Assembly (NCBI GenBank): GCA_964444825.1
Contig: CAYUIS010000088.1
Coordinates: 1-21,023, forward strand
Direction: 5' to 3'
DNA: 21,023 bases
Source of the DNA: CAYUIS01 sp964444825
GTDB lineage: Bacteria; Chloroflexota; Anaerolineae; B4-G1
Shown piece by piece: positions 6,939-13,622 of the stretch (positions are counted from its first letter, which is position 1; the number at the start of each line of letters is the position of its first letter). Under the pieces are notes generated by a model. It made no database searches, was not told the DNA's origin, and worked only from the letters and a program-made list of their open reading frames with translations. The position numbers and the translations under genes are program-made.

Positions 6939-9900
6939 CTACGGTGCCGGCGTCGGCGTAGGTGGGGGCGTGGGTGGCATCTCGGGGGTGGGCGAGGCGG
7001 GCACCGGGGTTGGTGGCTCGACGGTAGAGGTGGCGGTAGGCTCGGTGGTAGATGTAGCCGTGGGCTCGCTAGTAGACGTGCCGGTAGGTTGGGTGCTGGG
7101 GGTCATGGTAGGTTTGGGTGTGGGGGTGTCTGTGGGGCGTCCAGCAGGCTCAACTGTAGGAGCGATCGTCGGGGGAAAGGTCGGGCCAGGGGTTGGCGTG
7201 GCAGTCGGGGGGAGCGTGGGAGATGGCTCTGGCGTCGGGGGTGGTGTGGGTAGCTCTGGCGTGGGCGAGGGAAGGGGCGTCCAGGTTGGCGCTGCCGTAG
7301 GCGCGACGACAAGGACCTGCACCCGGCCCTCTACCTGGCCGTGTTCGCGGCTGAAGGCGGTGATTCGCAGGGTGTAGAGACCGGGGGCCAGGTGGGCGGT
7401 ATTCCATTCGGTCAACAGGCCGTCACGCACCTGCGCCAGGTGTGGCCCGCTGATCCATCCCCACCCCTGGGGGTTGCCCCCGATGCCGTATTGGGCCTCG
7501 TAGCGCTCAAAGCCGGGCATCTGGACGGTGCCGACGACCGGCACGATACCGTAGACGATCCCTCCAGCGCTGGGCTGGGTGATAAAGACGAGGGGGCGAT
7601 CGGTGCTCTCGGCGCAGGTCTCTAGTGGCGCCAGCGGCAGTCCCTGGAAAACCTCGGGATGTGCCTGTGCCCACTCCCGTCCGCGCTCATCGGTGATGAC
7701 GACCATCAGCTTTTCCACGACCTGAGCGGGGCAGAAATCGGTGGCCAACAGGCCGGTCGGCGCGTCGATCCTGACCATCTGATACCAGTCGTGTTCCTCG
7801 CCCAGCGGCGGCTGCCCCCTGGCAAAGACCTCTTTGATACGGCGGGTGCAGTGCTCGGTGGGGCGAGCGCCAGAGTCGGCGCATATCTCGATCTCCTCAA
7901 CACCCGGCGGGCGCTCGAAATCGCGCACGGGCGATTCAGCGTGAGCTGCTTCCATAAAGTCGTGCCAGATCGGCCCAGCGCCAGCCGTTCCCGGCAGATC
8001 GATCATCGACGAGTTGTCAGAGTTGCCCACCCAGACGCCGGTCACCAGGTCGGGCGTGTAGCCGATGGTCAGGGCATCACGAAAGTCGTTGGTGGTGCCG
8101 GTCTTGGCGGCGGCCGGCCGGGAGAGTTCCAGGATGCTGGGGCAGTGGAAGGCGCGGCAGCGGGCCTGGACATCGGACAGGATGCTGGTGATGAGATAGG
8201 CGTGTTCGGGAGAGATGGCCTGCTCACCGGTGGGCGCGCTGTTGTCCACCAGCACGTTACCCTTGCTGTCCTCGATACGCAGGATCGGGCTGGGCGCCAG
8301 GCGCTGGCCGCCATTGGCGAAAACGGCAAAGGCCCCCGTCATCTCCAGCAACTTGGCCTCGCCACCCCCCAGGGTCAGGGACAGTCCATAGAGGGGGGAC
8401 TGGTCGTAGGGATAGTCCGGGCAGTCCAGTTCGGGATGGACCAGCGATCCGACGCCTAGCCGCGTGCTTATCTCCAGCAGACCGCCGATGCCCACAAACT
8501 GGAGCGCTTGCACGGCCGGGATGTTGTAGGAGTTGGCCAGGCCATCCCGCAGGCGCATCGGTCCGTGGTACCTTTCGTCATAGTTGACGGGGACGTAGGG
8601 CGGGTTGGCGCCGTCGGGGAACTCGGTGCGCACGTCCCAGAGCAGCGTCGCCGGCGTCCAGCCCCGCTCAAAGGCCGCCACGTAGGTCAGGGGCTTGATG
8701 GCCGATCCGGGCTGCCGGCAGCGCAGGGCGACGTTGACCTGGCCGTCGATCGCCTCGTCATAGAAATCGGCGGAGCCGACCATGGCCAGGATGTGGCCCG
8801 TGGTGGGATCGATGGCGACGAGCGCGCCGTTGGTGGCGTTCCGGTCGGCCAGCGCGGCCACCCCTTCACGCACGGTCCGCTCGGCCAGGGTCTGCAGGCG
8901 ACCGTCGAGGGTGGTGTAGATACGCAGGCCAGAGCCGCGGTAAAGCGCCTCCGGGCCGAACAATGCCTCTACCGTCTGCCGCACGTAGACGACAAAGTGC
9001 GGGGCAGTCGACAGGCCAAGCTGGGGGGCTTCGAACTCGAAGTCGCGCATCTCGGCGGCGGCCAGCACGGCTTCGGTGTTCAGGATGTAGCCATCCTCGG
9101 CCATAAGCGTCAACACGTCCTCCTGGCGGGCGAGGGCCATATCCAGGCCGCCGCTGAAGGGATCGTAGGTGGCGGGCGACTGGGGCAGGCCGGCCAGAAA
9201 GGAGGCCTGAGCCAGCGTGAGTTCGTTCGCATTGACGCTAAAGTAGGTCTCGGCGGCGGCCTGGATGCCGTAGGCCAGGTTGCCATAGTTGTTTTCGTTG
9301 AGATAGATCTCGAGGATGGTGTCCTTGGGATAGACGCGCGTCAGTTCGGCCGCCAGGACCGCCTCCTTGACCTTGCGCCAGGCGGTCTGCTGGACCCGTT
9401 CCTCGGGGTCCAGCAGGACGTTCTTGGCCACCTGCTGGGTGATGGTGCTGGCGCCGGAGACGATGCGCTTTTCTCGGAGGTTGTAGTAGACGGCGCGCAT
9501 AACGGCGATGGGATCAAAGCCGGGATGTTCGTAATAGTTGCGATCCTCGGTGGCGATGGTGGCCTGGATGACGTAGGGAGAGATCCGGCTGAGCGGGACG
9601 TAGGTGCGCCGCCCTCCGTGAGGGTCCATCACCTCGTTGAGGAGGTAGCCATCCTGGTCAAAGATCTTGCTGCTGACGAAGGTGATCTGGCGGGTCTGCA
9701 GCTCCTCGGGCGAGGGCAGTTGGCCGGCGATGTAGAAATAGCCGACGACACCGGCCCCGACGGCCAAAAAGAACAGGAGCACCACGATGACCACGAAGGC
9801 AAAGCAACCCTTGATCAGAAGCATACCCCACTCCTGCCACGTGCGGCCCCTGCGCTCCGCCGTGGGCTCGAGTTGTGGCTCACCACGGGAGATGTAGCCG

Positions 9901-10175
9901 GGTCGCCGCGGGGGCGGCACAGGGCGGGGCAGACCAGCGGTTGGCGTGAGGCCGGTAGGCACCCGGGGCACAGAGATGGTCGGATCGCCCAGTTCGCCGG
10001 GCAACTCCCCGGTTTCCACGTCGTCAGGCGAGAGGGGGTGATCAGCTTCGGTGGCGTGCAGCCAGTCCGAGGGATAAAGCGGTTGAATGTACTGGGGCTT
10101 ACGATCCTCAGGGACGTCGCCCCCGGTCTCTGTGTGCTGAGGTTTGGGTTTGTCTGAATGGTTTTCCTCTGTCAT
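6939..10175 (-). CDS. Class A penicillin-binding protein (bifunctional peptidoglycan synthase) with Pro/Thr-rich tail
   Basis: A 1078-residue peptidoglycan synthase of the PBP1A type. Residues 1-115 are a proline-rich, disordered cytoplasmic segment. One membrane span is at about 117-149. The GT51 glycosyltransferase domain has catalytic E210 in ATEDRNYYEHPG and the motif GASTITQQVAKN (241-252). The transpeptidase domain has S491-A-I-K494, S549-Y-N551 and K691-T-G. After it comes a small beta domain (about 860-955, ITQPSAGGIVYGIVPVVG). The last 121 residues (about 958-1078) are almost only Pro and Thr with Ala, Ser and Glu, a likely wall-spanning or glycosylated spacer. The ATG at 10175 is chosen because AGAGGG lies 8 bases upstream; the in-frame upstream ATG at 10235 lacks this and would lengthen an already atypical N-terminus. 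It has its own strong promoter. Confidence 0.93.
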   Translation of the reverse strand: MTEENHSDKPKPQHTETGGDVPEDRKPQYIQPLYPSDWLHATEADHPLSPDDVETGELPGELGDPTISVPRVPTGLTPTAGLPRPVPPPRRPGYISRGEPQLEPTAERRGRTWQEWGMLLIKGCFAFVVIVVLLFFLAVGAGVVGYFYIAGQLPSPEELQTRQITFVSSKIFDQDGYLLNEVMDPHGGRRTYVPLSRISPYVIQATIATEDRNYYEHPGFDPIAVMRAVYYNLREKRIVSGASTITQQVAKNVLLDPEERVQQTAWRKVKEAVLAAELTRVYPKDTILEIYLNENNYGNLAYGIQAAAETYFSVNANELTLAQASFLAGLPQSPATYDPFSGGLDMALARQEDVLTLMAEDGYILNTEAVLAAAEMRDFEFEAPQLGLSTAPHFVVYVRQTVEALFGPEALYRGSGLRIYTTLDGRLQTLAERTVREGVAALADRNATNGALVAIDPTTGHILAMVGSADFYDEAIDGQVNVALRCRQPGSAIKPLTYVAAFERGWTPATLLWDVRTEFPDGANPPYVPVNYDERYHGPMRLRDGLANSYNIPAVQALQFVGIGGLLEISTRLGVGSLVHPELDCPDYPYDQSPLYGLSLTLGGGEAKLLEMTGAFAVFANGGQRLAPSPILRIEDSKGNVLVDNSAPTGEQAISPEHAYLITSILSDVQARCRAFHCPSILELSRPAAAKTGTTNDFRDALTIGYTPDLVTGVWVGNSDNSSMIDLPGTAGAGPIWHDFMEAAHAESPVRDFERPPGVEEIEICADSGARPTEHCTRRIKEVFARGQPPLGEEHDWYQMVRIDAPTGLLATDFCPAQVVEKLMVVITDERGREWAQAHPEVFQGLPLAPLETCAESTDRPLVFITQPSAGGIVYGIVPVVGTVQMPGFERYEAQYGIGGNPQGWGWISGPHLAQVRDGLLTEWNTAHLAPGLYTLRITAFSREHGQVEGRVQVLVVAPTAAPTWTPLPSPTPELPTPPPTPEPSPTLPPTATPTPGPTFPPTIAPTVEPAGRPTDTPTPKPTMTPSTQPTGTSTSEPTATSTTEPTATSTVEPPTPVPASPTPEMPPTPPPTPTPAP

Positions 10176-10176
10176 G

Positions 10177-10199
10177 CAACCGCCCTCTAGGCGCGGTTG
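10177..10199 (-). promoter_or_regulatory. Hairpin presenting the PBP ribosome-binding site in its loop
   Basis: On the minus strand CAACCGC and GCGGTTG pair perfectly around a 9-base loop, GCCTAGAGG, that contains most of the ribosome site. The start codon follows one base after the stem. It may tune translation initiation; regulation is inferred. Confidence 0.4.
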
Positions 10200-10258
10200 G
10201 CCGGTGTTCTGTCTGTATAGACGTCCTACAGGCACGCCGGGTTCCGCGACTGGGCAGA

Positions 10259-10286
10259 ATTATAGCAGGGGGGATGTACATTGCAA
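10259..10286 (-). promoter_or_regulatory. PBP gene promoter with extended -10
   Basis: On the minus strand the -35 box is TTGCAA (10281-10286), the spacer is 16 bases, and the -10 box is TATAAT (10259-10264) preceded by TGC, an extended -10. The start site would be near 10252, giving a leader of about 77 bases. Confidence 0.75.
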
Positions 10287-10347
10287 GGGGGGGATTAGCT
10301 GGCAAAAAGGTTTGTACAGCAAGTGTAGTAATGTCCGCCTGGGTTAA

Positions 10348-10487
10348 CCGCAAAGAACGCAAAGGACGCCAAGGTTAATGGGTCGAAGACACCCCCTGAG
10401 ACGGGGGTTTGAGCGGATTTGAAGCAGGAGTTTGAACGGGTTTACGGATGCATTTTGACCGCAAAGAACGCAAAGGACGCCAAGGTT
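10348..10487. repeat. Pair of 29-base direct repeats
   Basis: Two identical 29-base copies start with CCGCAAAGAACGCAAAGG and end with CCAAGGTT, at 10348-10376 and 10459-10487, 111 bases apart. Their internal rhythm (GCAAAG / CGCAAAGG) is like the arms of the palindromic units at 13056-13378 and suggests a related dispersed repeat family. Confidence 0.8.
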
Positions 10488-10660
10488 TTTGGGTAAAGGT
10501 TGTTAAGGAGCGAGGTGGATGGGGTGAGAGGGCAGGTCTCATAGGCGACGATGGACGGATGACGATGGATGTGTCAGTGGTATCAATATAGCACAAATGT
10601 TCTATTACGTCAATAGCGGAAATCCCAAATTGCAGGGTTATCGCATTTGGCGCTCCCAGC

Positions 10661-10704
10661 CCTTGTCCTGTCCGGTCAAGGACAGGGTCCTCGTCCCCGA
10701 GGAC
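10661..10704. repeat. Double hairpin repeat next to truncated fic
   Basis: Two adjacent hairpins: CCTGTCC-6-GGACAGG (10667-10686) and GTCCTCG-4-CGAGGAC (10687-10704). The first is related to the insert inside the composite repeat at 6781-6806. The element ends about 35 bases before recognisable fic sequence begins. Confidence 0.7.
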
Positions 10705-10738
10705 GGCCTTGACGAAATGGGGCTACAACAGTAGATCG

Positions 10739-11170
10739 TTGGCCCATCACCGACTGGCGGCGGTGCATCCCTTTATCGACGGCAATGGTCGCGCCGCCCG
10801 GCTGGTGATGAACCTGCTGCTGATGCGCGACGGCTACCCGCCGACGATCATTATGCGGGCCAATCGCGGCCAGTACTACCGCGTCCTGGCCCAGGCCGAC
10901 GAGGGAAACACGTCGCCCTTGCTGAACCTCGTCGGGCGAGCGGTGGAGCGCAGCCTGACGCTCTACCTGGCGGCTTGCACGCCGCAGATGGAGCCCGCGG
11001 CCCCGGAGGATGAGTGGATCCCTTTGCGCGAGGCAGCCGAGGACACGCCCTACAGCCAGGAGTACCTGAGCCTGCTGGCGCGCAAGGGGCGGTTGGAGGC
11101 GATCAAACGCGGGCGGGTGTGGCATACCACCCGTCGGGCGGTGGATGCCTATCGTCGATCGGTGAGTTAG
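10739..11170 (+). pseudogene. 5'-truncated Fic-domain protein with C-terminal DNA-binding domain
   Basis: Fic enzymes usually transfer AMP to a target hydroxyl. The remaining frame reads LAHHRLAAVHPFIDGNGRAARLVMN, containing the complete catalytic motif HPFxxGNGRxxR. A C-terminal helix-turn-helix of the excisionase/MerR-like kind follows (WIPLREAAEDTPYSQEYLSLLARKGRLEA). The roughly 100 or more residues that normally precede the Fic motif are absent. Upstream codons encode repeat sequence and match nothing in the family. A start at ATG 10709 is open but would put ten non-native residues in front and has no good ribosome site. I therefore call it a truncated pseudogene; a short expressed protein cannot be excluded. 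GC content is high, like the flanks. Confidence 0.75.
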
Positions 11171-11175
11171 ACTTG

Positions 11176-11252
11176 GCGTTAAGGGTCCTGGCTGGTGGGG
11201 TTGGCCACACTTTAACGCAAGGGCGCAGAGGTGCAAAGCCGCAGAGGTTTTC
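11176..11252. repeat. Diverged partial copy of the 115-bp repeat unit
   Basis: The run from GCGTTAAGGGTCCTGGCTGG through TTTAACGC to GCAGAGGTGCAAAGCCGCAG matches the join region between units of the tandem array at 13056-13378, with several substitutions. It shows that the unit, including its spacer, is dispersed and not confined to the array. Confidence 0.75.
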
Positions 11253-11267
11253 CTTTTTTTCACCACA

Positions 11268-11317
11268 GAGCGGAACGCGGGCATCCTGGCCGCTCTGATG
11301 CGAGCAGGGATGCTCGC
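11268..11317. repeat. Twin hairpins between convergent fic and MBL genes
   Basis: GAGCGG-18-CCGCTC is followed by a tight hairpin GCGAGCA-GGGA-TGCTCGC (11300-11317). There is no T-run, so terminator activity is uncertain. Position between two converging genes would suit transcript-end stabilisation. Confidence 0.5.
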
Positions 11318-11371
11318 GGTCCGAGTCGCGGGTCGCGGATTGCGTCAAGGCGTTGATGGTGGCAAGGGCGT

Positions 11372-12424
11372 TCAGTCTGGCGTGAGGGATTCCCATCGGG
11401 CGACGCCGTGTTCCTCGGTGTGCGTCACCCGGCCCTCGACCTCCAGCCATTGGAGATGGCCGACCACCTCGGATATCGCGAGGAAGGTGTTGATCGGGTC
11501 GGGGTTGGGGAACAGCACGGCGACGATCTCGTGGGCGGTGGGTGCAGCGCTGCCCACCACCTCCAGTATCTGGCGTGCGCGCGCCTTGTGGAAGGCCAGG
11601 CGCTCGTCGATCAGGGCGCGATGGTCGGCGATGGGCGGGCCGTGACCGGGCAGCACCAGCTCGACCTCCAGCCCGGCCACGCGGCGCAACTGGGCCAGGT
11701 ACTCTACCAGGCGGCGCGGTCGCCCGGTCTCGCCCGCGGCAGGGGGCTCGAGAACGGGGTTGGAGGAGATGTCGCGAATCAGGTGGTCGCTGGATAAGAG
11801 CAGCCGGCGCTGCGGCTGGTAGAGACAGATCAGGCCGCCCGCGTGACCGGGGGTGTGGAGCACCTGCCAATCCTCGCCGCCCAACCAGAGTACGTCACCA
11901 TCGGCCAGGGTACGGTCAACCCCGACCGGTTCGGCGTAGCGGCTCGTGCCCCGATGTTTCCTGGCAAAGTCCACCAGACTGTCGGGCGGAACACCTGCCC
12001 AGCCCATCACCTCTCCATAGAAGGCGAGGCGATCCGCGTCGCCGTCCGCGGCCAGCCAGGGGAGGTTGGCCGCGTGGGTCAGCACCTCGGCGCCCGAAGC
12101 GCGCGCCACCTCCGCCGCCAGGCCGTAGTGATCGGCGTGGGCGTGGGTGATGATCAAACGCTGCACGTCGGCCACCCGGTGGCCGTATCCGGCCAGCCCC
12201 TCCTCGAGCGCTTGGCGGGCGGGGGCGGTGCAGGGGCCGACGTCGATCAGCGTCAATGGGTGACCCTCGGCCAGGTAGACGTTGACCGGGCCGACGGGGA
12301 AGGGGGTGGGGATGGAGAGGGCGTGCAGGTAGGCGGGGAGGGGAGATTCTTCGCTCTCCTTCGCCAGGCTCAGGACAGGCCGCTCAGAATGACGGTCTAT
12401 CATCCCAGAATGACGGTCTGTCAT
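11372..12424 (-). CDS. Metallo-beta-lactamase-fold hydrolase (LACTB2/glyoxalase II-like)
   Basis: A 350-residue binuclear-metal hydrolase. Metal ligands are visible as H94-A-H96-A-D98-H99, H194 in HTPGHAGG, D213 in SSDH and H261 in PGHGPP. The C-terminal part (about 285-350, ending LEVEGRVTHTEEHGVARW) has the winged-helix look of the BLACT_WH domain of LACTB2-type proteins, so a thioester, nucleic-acid or other ester substrate is possible. The start is doubtful: both in-frame ATGs (12424 and 12403) and the following residues, up to about 28, are translated dispersed repeat (SERPVLSLAKESEES). Conserved fold begins at about residue 34 (HALSIPTPFPVGPVNVYL), and no ATG, GTG or TTG lies between. 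It is 52 bases downstream of the MaoC gene on the same strand and probably co-transcribed. Confidence 0.82.
   Translation of the reverse strand: MTDRHSGMIDRHSERPVLSLAKESEESPLPAYLHALSIPTPFPVGPVNVYLAEGHPLTLIDVGPCTAPARQALEEGLAGYGHRVADVQRLIITHAHADHYGLAAEVARASGAEVLTHAANLPWLAADGDADRLAFYGEVMGWAGVPPDSLVDFARKHRGTSRYAEPVGVDRTLADGDVLWLGGEDWQVLHTPGHAGGLICLYQPQRRLLLSSDHLIRDISSNPVLEPPAAGETGRPRRLVEYLAQLRRVAGLEVELVLPGHGPPIADHRALIDERLAFHKARARQILEVVGSAAPTAHEIVAVLFPNPDPINTFLAISEVVGHLQWLEVEGRVTHTEEHGVARWESLTPD
12343..12418. repeat. Half-copy of the palindromic repeat supplying the MBL gene start
   Basis: GAGATTCTTCGC (12343-12354), then CCTTCGCCAGGCTCAGGACAGG, then CAGAATGACGGTC, equal the right arm of the element at 6869-6920. 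The terminal CAGAATGACGGTC occurs twice (ending 12397 and 12418). The left arm is absent. The element lies inside the predicted coding sequence of the MBL gene. Confidence 0.75.
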
Positions 12425-12476
12425 CTTTACCCGGATGAGGTATTAGTTACGCTGGAAGCTGTTTGCTGGGTATCGG

Positions 12477-12944
12477 CTACTCTGTGGGCGCGCTCTTGAC
12501 CAGGACGGTCCAGGTCCCCTTTTGCACGGTCTCGTCCCGTTGGTTGAGGATGGTCACGTCGAAGGTCACAAAGCCGCCGCCCAACCGGGCCATCTCTTTC
12601 TTCTTGCGCACCTTGACCCGCACATGGATCGTGTCGCCGATCCTGATGGGGCCGCGGAACTTCCATTCCAGCCCGGTGAACGCCTGGGCGGTGCCCTCGA
12701 CAAAATCCATCCGCGCGACCAGGCCGGTGGCTGCGGCAAGCCCGAGAAGGCCGTGGGCGATACGCTCGCCGTACATGGTCTCCTTGGCGAACTCGGCGTC
12801 GGTGTGAAGCGGGTTATAGTCGCCCGAGAGGCCGGAAAAGAGCACCACGTCGGTCTCGGTGATGGTGCGGCCGGCGCTCTCTGCCTGGGCGCCGATCTCG
12901 AACTCTTCAAAGTAGCGTCCGGGGGGGTGGGTTGTTCCGGTCAT
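12477..12944 (-). CDS. MaoC-family (R)-specific enoyl-CoA hydratase
   Basis: A 155-residue hot-dog-fold protein. The hydratase-2 signature is complete: FSGLSGDYNPLHTDAEFA, with catalytic D42 and H47, followed by the usual GERIAHGLLGLAAATGL. It should add water to trans-2-enoyl-CoA to give (R)-3-hydroxyacyl-CoA, or act on a related CoA ester. The N-terminus contains the typical RYFEEFEIG. The ATG at 12944 is chosen over a longer frame because AGGAG lies 6 bases upstream and the longer frame would start in repeat sequence. A promoter is placed at 12994-13022. The MBL hydrolase follows 52 bases downstream; together they might act on acyl thioesters, which is inference. Confidence 0.9.
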   Translation of the reverse strand: MTGTTHPPGRYFEEFEIGAQAESAGRTITETDVVLFSGLSGDYNPLHTDAEFAKETMYGERIAHGLLGLAAATGLVARMDFVEGTAQAFTGLEWKFRGPIRIGDTIHVRVKVRKKKEMARLGGGFVTFDVTILNQRDETVQKGTWTVLVKSAPTE

Positions 12945-12993
12945 AGAGGACTCCTGAGAGTGGATTTGGGCCGGCCAGTCGACCGGCGCGGGG

Positions 12994-13022
12994 ATTGTAT
13001 CACCGTTGGGGCAAAGGCGCAA
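12994..13022 (-). promoter_or_regulatory. Promoter of the MaoC-MBL unit
   Basis: On the minus strand TTGCGC (13017-13022), a 17-base spacer and TACAAT (12994-12999) form a good sigma-70 promoter about 45 bases upstream of the MaoC start codon. Confidence 0.6.
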
Positions 13023-13055
13023 CCATTTGTTAACGCAAAGTCGCAACCATTTATT

Positions 13056-13378
13056 AACGCAGAGTCGCAGAGGGGCAGAGCCGCAGAGTTTTTATTTTAG
13101 TTTTCTCCGCGTCTTTGCGTCCTGGCGTCTCTGCGTTAAAGGTCCTGGCTGGCGGGATTTGGTGCGCTTCAACGCAGGGTCGCAGAGGTGCAGAGCCGCA
13201 GGGTTTTTATTTTGGTTTTCTCCGCGTCTTTGCGTCCTTGCGTCTCTGCGTTAAAGGTCCTGGCTGGCGGGATTGGGTGCGCTTTAACGCAGGGTCGCAG
13301 AGGTGCAGAGCCGCAGGGTTTTTATTTTGGTTTTCTCCGCGTCTTTGCCTCTTGGCGTCTTTGCGTTGAGGATCCTGG
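13056..13378. repeat. Three-copy tandem array of a 115-bp palindromic unit
   Basis: Units start at 13056, 13171 and 13286 (period exactly 115). Each begins AACGCAG(A/G)GTCGCAGAGG, has an AT-rich centre (TTTTTATTTT(A/G)GTTTTC) and returns as TCCGCGTCTTTGCGTC...CTCTGCGTTAA, so each unit is a large imperfect palindrome of about 90 bases. Units are joined by a GC-rich spacer (GGTCCTGGCTGGCGGGATT). An extra partial AACGCAAAGTCGCAACC precedes the array at 13032-13048. Copies 2 and 3 are nearly identical; the outer edges have diverged. Confidence 0.9.
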
Positions 13379-13495
13379 ACGGGGCTTCCCAGAGGGTGGA
13401 GGGTGGGGTATAATCTCAAGCTGGTGTTGGATAAGGTGTGTTGATGGGGAAGAGTGTCCGGAACCTATTGCTTCATCAAGGTAAAGGTGATCAAT
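13379..13495. other. Short gene-free stretch with a possible -10 box
   Basis: A TATAAT hexamer (13409-13414) lies on the plus strand about 210 bases upstream of the DUF362 gene. No good -35 box is seen at 16-18 bases, so it is only a weak promoter candidate for that operon. Confidence 0.3.
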
Positions 13496-13576
13496 CGTCA
13501 TTCCGAGCAGAGCGAGGAATCTCGGCGTGGGGATTCTCTGTTCGACAAGAGATTCTTCGCTACGCTCAGAATGACG
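13496..13576. repeat. Compact palindromic repeat with 28-bp arms
   Basis: The left arm (13496-13523, starting CGTCATTCCGAGCAGAGCG) pairs with the right arm (13549-13576, ending GCTACGCTCAGAATGACG) with four mismatched positions across a 25-base loop. It lies in the presumed leader of the DUF362-phosphatase operon, 46 bases before the start codon. It is the same family as the elements at 6749-6920 and 12343-12418. Confidence 0.85.
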
Positions 13577-13622
13577 GGCAAGTATCAAGAGTGATAGACT
13601 ACGAAGGAGAGCAGAGGTCGTT

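Larger units (their letters stand above)
10287..10738. other. Repeat-bearing gene-free region
   Basis: About 450 bases without a gene. It contains two 29-base direct repeats (10348-10376 and 10459-10487), a CCCCC-TGAGAC-GGGGG hairpin (10392-10407) followed by TTT, and paired palindromes (10661-10704) that abut the truncated fic sequence. The stretch 10488-10660 holds nothing I recognise. Confidence 0.6.

Noticed and set aside
6970..7377. Gly/Val-rich plus-strand frame resembling a repeat protein
   Set aside because: It is the complement of the PBP Pro/Thr-rich tail (GTG/GGT versus CAC/ACC codons).
8508..10157. 549-codon plus-strand frame opposite the PBP gene
   Set aside because: High-GC shadow of a clearly recognised gene; no domain or ribosome site.
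13056..13378. Possible CRISPR array (three regular repeats)
   Set aside because: The whole 115-bp unit, including the would-be spacers, is repeated nearly identically; there are no unique spacers and no cas genes.
13006..13588. Several 70-98-codon open frames on both strands (peptides such as RRGAEPQGFYFGFLRVFAS)
   Set aside because: They are translations of the palindromic 115-bp repeat units, lack ribosome sites and change frame with the repeat.
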